NCBI RefSeq assembly: GCF_025907915.1
Contig: NZ_JAPAAF010000004.1
Coordinates: forward strand, 62,001 to 126,000
Reading direction: 5' to 3'
Source of the DNA: Gaoshiqia sediminis
GTDB lineage: Bacteria; Bacteroidota; Bacteroidia; Bacteroidales; Prolixibacteraceae
Length of the DNA: 64,000 nucleotides
The position numbers and the translations under genes are program-made. Shown here piece after piece: positions 61,305-64,000 of the stretch (positions within the stretch are counted from its first letter, which is position 1; the number at the start of each line of letters is the position of its first letter). The notes under the pieces are model-generated. The model ran no database searches and was not told where the DNA came from. It worked only from the letters and a program-made list of their open reading frames with translations.

Positions 61305-63386
61305 TTATTCTTTCCAAACGGTAACGCCTGGGCTGGTCAGGGTTTTGCTGCCAACCAGAATTTTGGCCGGTTCGCTTATTGGCAGTTCATAGGGCTGCGA
61401 CGAATAGTTGACCGCCACGTAAAAACCATCTTCCCATTCTATAAAAACACCTTTGGGCAGATTTTCAATGTTGGCGCCTGCTTTTTTATAAACCTCAGCC
61501 ATCAGGTCTTTTTCCAGGTTTTTGTCGTCCGTATCTATACCGATATAAGTGACCGTACCTTTTCCGGCTTTGCGTGTAACTGCGGCAGTCATTCCTTTAT
61601 AAAACTGATTGTCGTAGTTGGCCAGCACTTCCGTACCTTCATTCGCAATCAGTTGTTCTCCCCAATTGTTCCATCGGTATTGTTTTCCGTTGAATGAAAC
61701 AAGTCCGTTCCCGTCTTCCAGCATCAGGTCGTAGCCGTCAATTTTTGCCCCGATCAGGTTCCACATCGGCTCGGCCCATTGGGCTTCAAAGAGGTGCCCG
61801 TTCCGGTCCTTGTGCCCGGTACGGCAAGTAATAATCAGTTGTCCGCCTTCCTCTGCATATTTCTTCCAACGTCCGATCAGTTTTTCATCCACCATTTGAT
61901 AGGCCGGAACGAGCAAGAATTCGTAATCCGAAAAGTTGTTTTCTTCCGTAATAATGTCCACCGGACAGCCAAACGATTTCAGAATGTCGTAGTAACTTTT
62001 TACGAATGACCAGGTGTTCCACTGCCGGGTTCGTTTGGAGATCTCGGTATCCCAAAGGTTATCGTGACTCCAGAGGATGGCCGTTTTCTTTTTCAGCAAT
62101 TCCCGGGGCATTTCTGCTTTCGGGTCGTATTGGGTACGCAGTTCTTTTATCTGGTTGATGAATTGCTCGTATTCCAATCCACCGCGGGACGGGGTGACAC
62201 CGTCAGGGCCGATAATGCCGTGGTGGTATTGCTCCGAACCGTAAAGCGGTTGGCGGAAGCGGTACGTGCAGGCAAACGATGAACCACCTGCCCATGCATT
62301 CCACAGCCACATATTGACAGCGCCCGGCTCCGGAATCGGGTTAATGGGGGCCCAGTTTACCTGGCCGGGTTGTAGCTCCATTACACCGGTAACGCCGTTT
62401 ATCGGGCGGTAAAAGTCGTTGGCAAAACTGATGTTGTTGTGGATGCCCAGCCGGAAACCGTTGTCGCCCACATTTTTCTCGCTGCTCACCGGATACATCG
62501 TGTAGCAGCTGAAAGTGAACTCTTTTGGCCTGCGCGGATCAGATGAAGTGATCGAATGGATGTAGTTGGAGGTGATCCACTGGTCTTCCGAAATGTATTT
62601 CTTTAAAATGCTGGCTTGAAAATCCAGAAACTGGGCTTGTTTGTCAGCCAGAAAGCGGTGGTAATCCAGCAAGCCGGTAGGACTTACCCCATATTGAATG
62701 GCAGGATTGGGAATATTGATTTGTTCGAAATCCTGGTATAGCCAGCTCCAGAATTTGTTTCCCCAAGCGTGGTTTAATTCTTCAATCGATCCGTATTTCT
62801 CTTTCAGCCATAGGCGAAATTTTGCCTGTGCATTCGGACTGTAATCTTCCAGCGAATTGGGCTCATTGTCCAATTGCCAGCCAATTACAGTAGGGTTGTT
62901 TCCGTATCGTTTGGCTAATTCCACAACAATTTTCTCTGTATAATCCTGGAATAAATCGCTGGAAGTTGAATAATTGGCCCGCGAGCCATGGAACAACATT
63001 TTTCCGTCTTTGTCCATGCGGTAAATGTCCGGATGTTCGACCGACATCCAGATAGGAGGGCAGGGCGTGGGGGTACACATGACCACCTTCAGCCCTTTTT
63101 CTGCGGCTATTTTTACGGCTTTGTCCAGCCAGGCAAAATCATATTTTCCTTCTTCCGGTTCCATAAAAGCCCATGCAAATTCACCAAAATGGGTGAATTC
63201 GAATCCCATTTCAGCCATTTTCCCCAAATCGCGTTCCCATTGCGATTCGGGCCAGTGTTCAGGATAATAATAAGCTCCAACGGTTATGAGTTGTTCCTCC
63301 GGGAAATAAGAATGTGTCGCAGTTTGTGCCTTTAAACCAGCTGATGAAATCAGTAAAAGGAGAAAAAGTAAATTGATTAGTTTCAT
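61305..63386 (-). CDS. Exported GH42 family beta-galactosidase
   Basis: A 693-residue glycoside hydrolase of family 42. The signal peptide (MKLINLLFLLLLISSAGLKAQ) sends it out of the cytoplasm. The barrel has ITVGAYYYPEHWPESQWERD at the front and IGWQLDNEPNSLEDYSPNA with the acid/base Glu. The nucleophile Glu is in GVTGVMELQPGQVNWAPINP. A trimerisation domain (about 410-620, LWSHDNLWDTE) and a C-terminal beta domain follow. Most family members act on short galacto-oligosaccharides inside the cell, so export suggests periplasmic or surface degradation of plant or algal galactans. No SusC/SusD pair is nearby. Confidence 0.93.
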   Translation of the reverse strand: MKLINLLFLLLLISSAGLKAQTATHSYFPEEQLITVGAYYYPEHWPESQWERDLGKMAEMGFEFTHFGEFAWAFMEPEEGKYDFAWLDKAVKIAAEKGLKVVMCTPTPCPPIWMSVEHPDIYRMDKDGKMLFHGSRANYSTSSDLFQDYTEKIVVELAKRYGNNPTVIGWQLDNEPNSLEDYSPNAQAKFRLWLKEKYGSIEELNHAWGNKFWSWLYQDFEQINIPNPAIQYGVSPTGLLDYHRFLADKQAQFLDFQASILKKYISEDQWITSNYIHSITSSDPRRPKEFTFSCYTMYPVSSEKNVGDNGFRLGIHNNISFANDFYRPINGVTGVMELQPGQVNWAPINPIPEPGAVNMWLWNAWAGGSSFACTYRFRQPLYGSEQYHHGIIGPDGVTPSRGGLEYEQFINQIKELRTQYDPKAEMPRELLKKKTAILWSHDNLWDTEISKRTRQWNTWSFVKSYYDILKSFGCPVDIITEENNFSDYEFLLVPAYQMVDEKLIGRWKKYAEEGGQLIITCRTGHKDRNGHLFEAQWAEPMWNLIGAKIDGYDLMLEDGNGLVSFNGKQYRWNNWGEQLIANEGTEVLANYDNQFYKGMTAAVTRKAGKGTVTYIGIDTDDKNLEKDLMAEVYKKAGANIENLPKGVFIEWEDGFYVAVNYSSQPYELPISEPAKILVGSKTLTSPGVTVWKE

Positions 63387-63452
63387 AGTTAGTAGTTTAA
63401 TTGGTGAACAAATTTTCCGGCCAAATCACTTGAGTAAAATGGGCCATCAGGA

Positions 63453-63460
63453 CAAATATA
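63453..63460 (-). promoter_or_regulatory. Promoter -7 element for the GH42 gene
   Basis: TATATTTG on the minus strand, perfect TAnnTTTG, about 67 bases upstream of the ATG at 63386. The gene is monocistronic. Confidence 0.6.
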
Positions 63461-63509
63461 CTTTGTGAAATTGACAATGTGAATAGGCTGAGCGAAGAAG
63501 TCTCTGCAA

Positions 63510-64000
63510 TCACAGATAGCGGGCTGTATTTTTTTTATAGGTAAGGTATTCTTCGCCAAACTCGGTGGCCATAAACTTTTCCTCATTCAGAATGATCAGG
63601 TGGTGGATTGTCAGGTTGAAAATTAGTAATAATGCCACCAGAATACTTGGGACGAGCAAAAAACAGGCAGGAAAGAAGAAAAAAAAGCTGGTGTACATCG
63701 GGTTTCGGCTGATGCGGAAGACGCCTTCGGTGTGCAGAATGTGTGGTGATGTTGGCAAACCAACCCGGGTAAAAATGCTCAGGCTGTAGTAGGCCGGAAC
63801 CAGCAGGAGGTTTCCGCCAAACATGAAAATGAGCGCCATGAGTTTTTGCACTTCGGGTATATTGTCCTGGATAAGCCAGGGAAACAATTCGAAAAAACGG
63901 GAATGGGCGCAAGCGGCCAGCAGAAGGCCAAAGGCCAGCCCGGTGATGCTTTTGGACAGGTAAAATAAGACCGGCGAAATGGTCGGCTTTCCCAAGATGC
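63510..64000 (-). CDS. Isoprenylcysteine carboxylmethyltransferase-like membrane protein (partial)
   Basis: The frame is open to the right edge. The TTG at 63995 is preceded by an ATC codon, so the true start most likely lies beyond the window. At least 161 residues with four hydrophobic helices are visible. The segment LHTEGVFRISRNPMYTSFFFFF and the C-terminal EEKFMATEFGEEYLTYKKNTARYL match the ICMT/PEMT-type methyltransferase family (SAM-binding RNPMY and EExL motif). Substrate not known; bacterial members are often misnamed as isoprenylcysteine enzymes. Confidence 0.8.
   Translation of the reverse strand, partial: ILGKPTISPVLFYLSKSITGLAFGLLLAACAHSRFFELFPWLIQDNIPEVQKLMALIFMFGGNLLLVPAYYSLSIFTRVGLPTSPHILHTEGVFRISRNPMYTSFFFFFPACFLLVPSILVALLLIFNLTIHHLIILNEEKFMATEFGEEYLTYKKNTARYL

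Noticed and set aside
1-64000. CRISPR arrays, rRNA, tRNA, insertion sequences or prophage
   Set aside because: I found no regularly spaced repeats, no transposase, integrase or phage genes and no RNA-gene signatures by reading; a covariance-model search would be needed to exclude small RNA genes fully.

Overview
The window is a chromosomal segment from a Bacteroidota bacterium. Support comes from gliding and type IX secretion genes (gldD, gldE, a PorP/SprF protein, a secreted protein with a gliding-associated C-terminal domain), a Bacteroidota-type serC-serA-DUF1015 cluster with a lysine-type SerA, many TAnnTTTG promoter -7 elements, and A-rich translation starts. The gene set (two-gene M16 peptidase, BT_3928-like DoxX protein, DUF1599, PPDK) fits the Bacteroidales/Marinilabiliales side of the phylum, but I cannot name a genus. 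I see no rRNA, tRNA, CRISPR array, insertion sequence or phage gene. Most of the window is core metabolism and maintenance.

Layout. 1-16 kb: nicotinate phosphoribosyltransferase (cut by the left edge), pyruvate phosphate dikinase, a 787-bp intergenic region holding a duplicated promoter-to-terminator cassette (two candidate small RNAs), clpB, an Hpt protein, gcvT, comB, serC-serA-DUF1015, an acidic-tailed protein and pabB-pabC. 15-25 kb: PLP homeostasis protein, a DHODH-like flavoprotein without the usual catalytic Cys loop, a large lectin/PKD surface protein convergent with a PorP/SprF partner, a HEAT-repeat protein, a MATE exporter and a large uncharacterised cysteine-containing protein. 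25-31 kb: uvrA, an ECF sigma factor, and a four-gene operon (SPFH, DUF5808, Arc-like, zinc ribbon).

31.3-36.7 kb is the most distinctive region. An FNR-type regulator with cluster-type cysteines is followed at once by a perfect FNR box and six same-strand genes: hexaheme lipoprotein with a collagen-like stalk, monoheme lipoprotein, outer-membrane beta-barrel, monoheme cytochrome, membrane-anchored heptaheme cytochrome and a membrane cytochrome b. Together they carry 15 CxxCH motifs and could form a route from the quinone pool to the cell surface under low oxygen. This is an inference from composition and order.

37-50 kb: an OmpA protein, an nmo-M16-M16 operon, a folP-cdaA-mscS operon (c-di-AMP synthesis beside a mechanosensitive channel), DUF1599, a DoxX/thioredoxin-fold fusion, and a PafA-family secreted phosphatase homologue that has lost nearly all metal and catalytic residues. 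49-58 kb: pgl-zwf, a phosphopantetheinyl transferase, gldD, gldE, ssb, mutY, then divergently HU, a 30-residue bS22/mS38-like ribosomal peptide and RNase G. 58-64 kb: a membrane-anchored LuxR-type regulator, a DsbD-type reductase, an exported GH42 beta-galactosidase and a partial isoprenylcysteine methyltransferase-like protein at the right edge.
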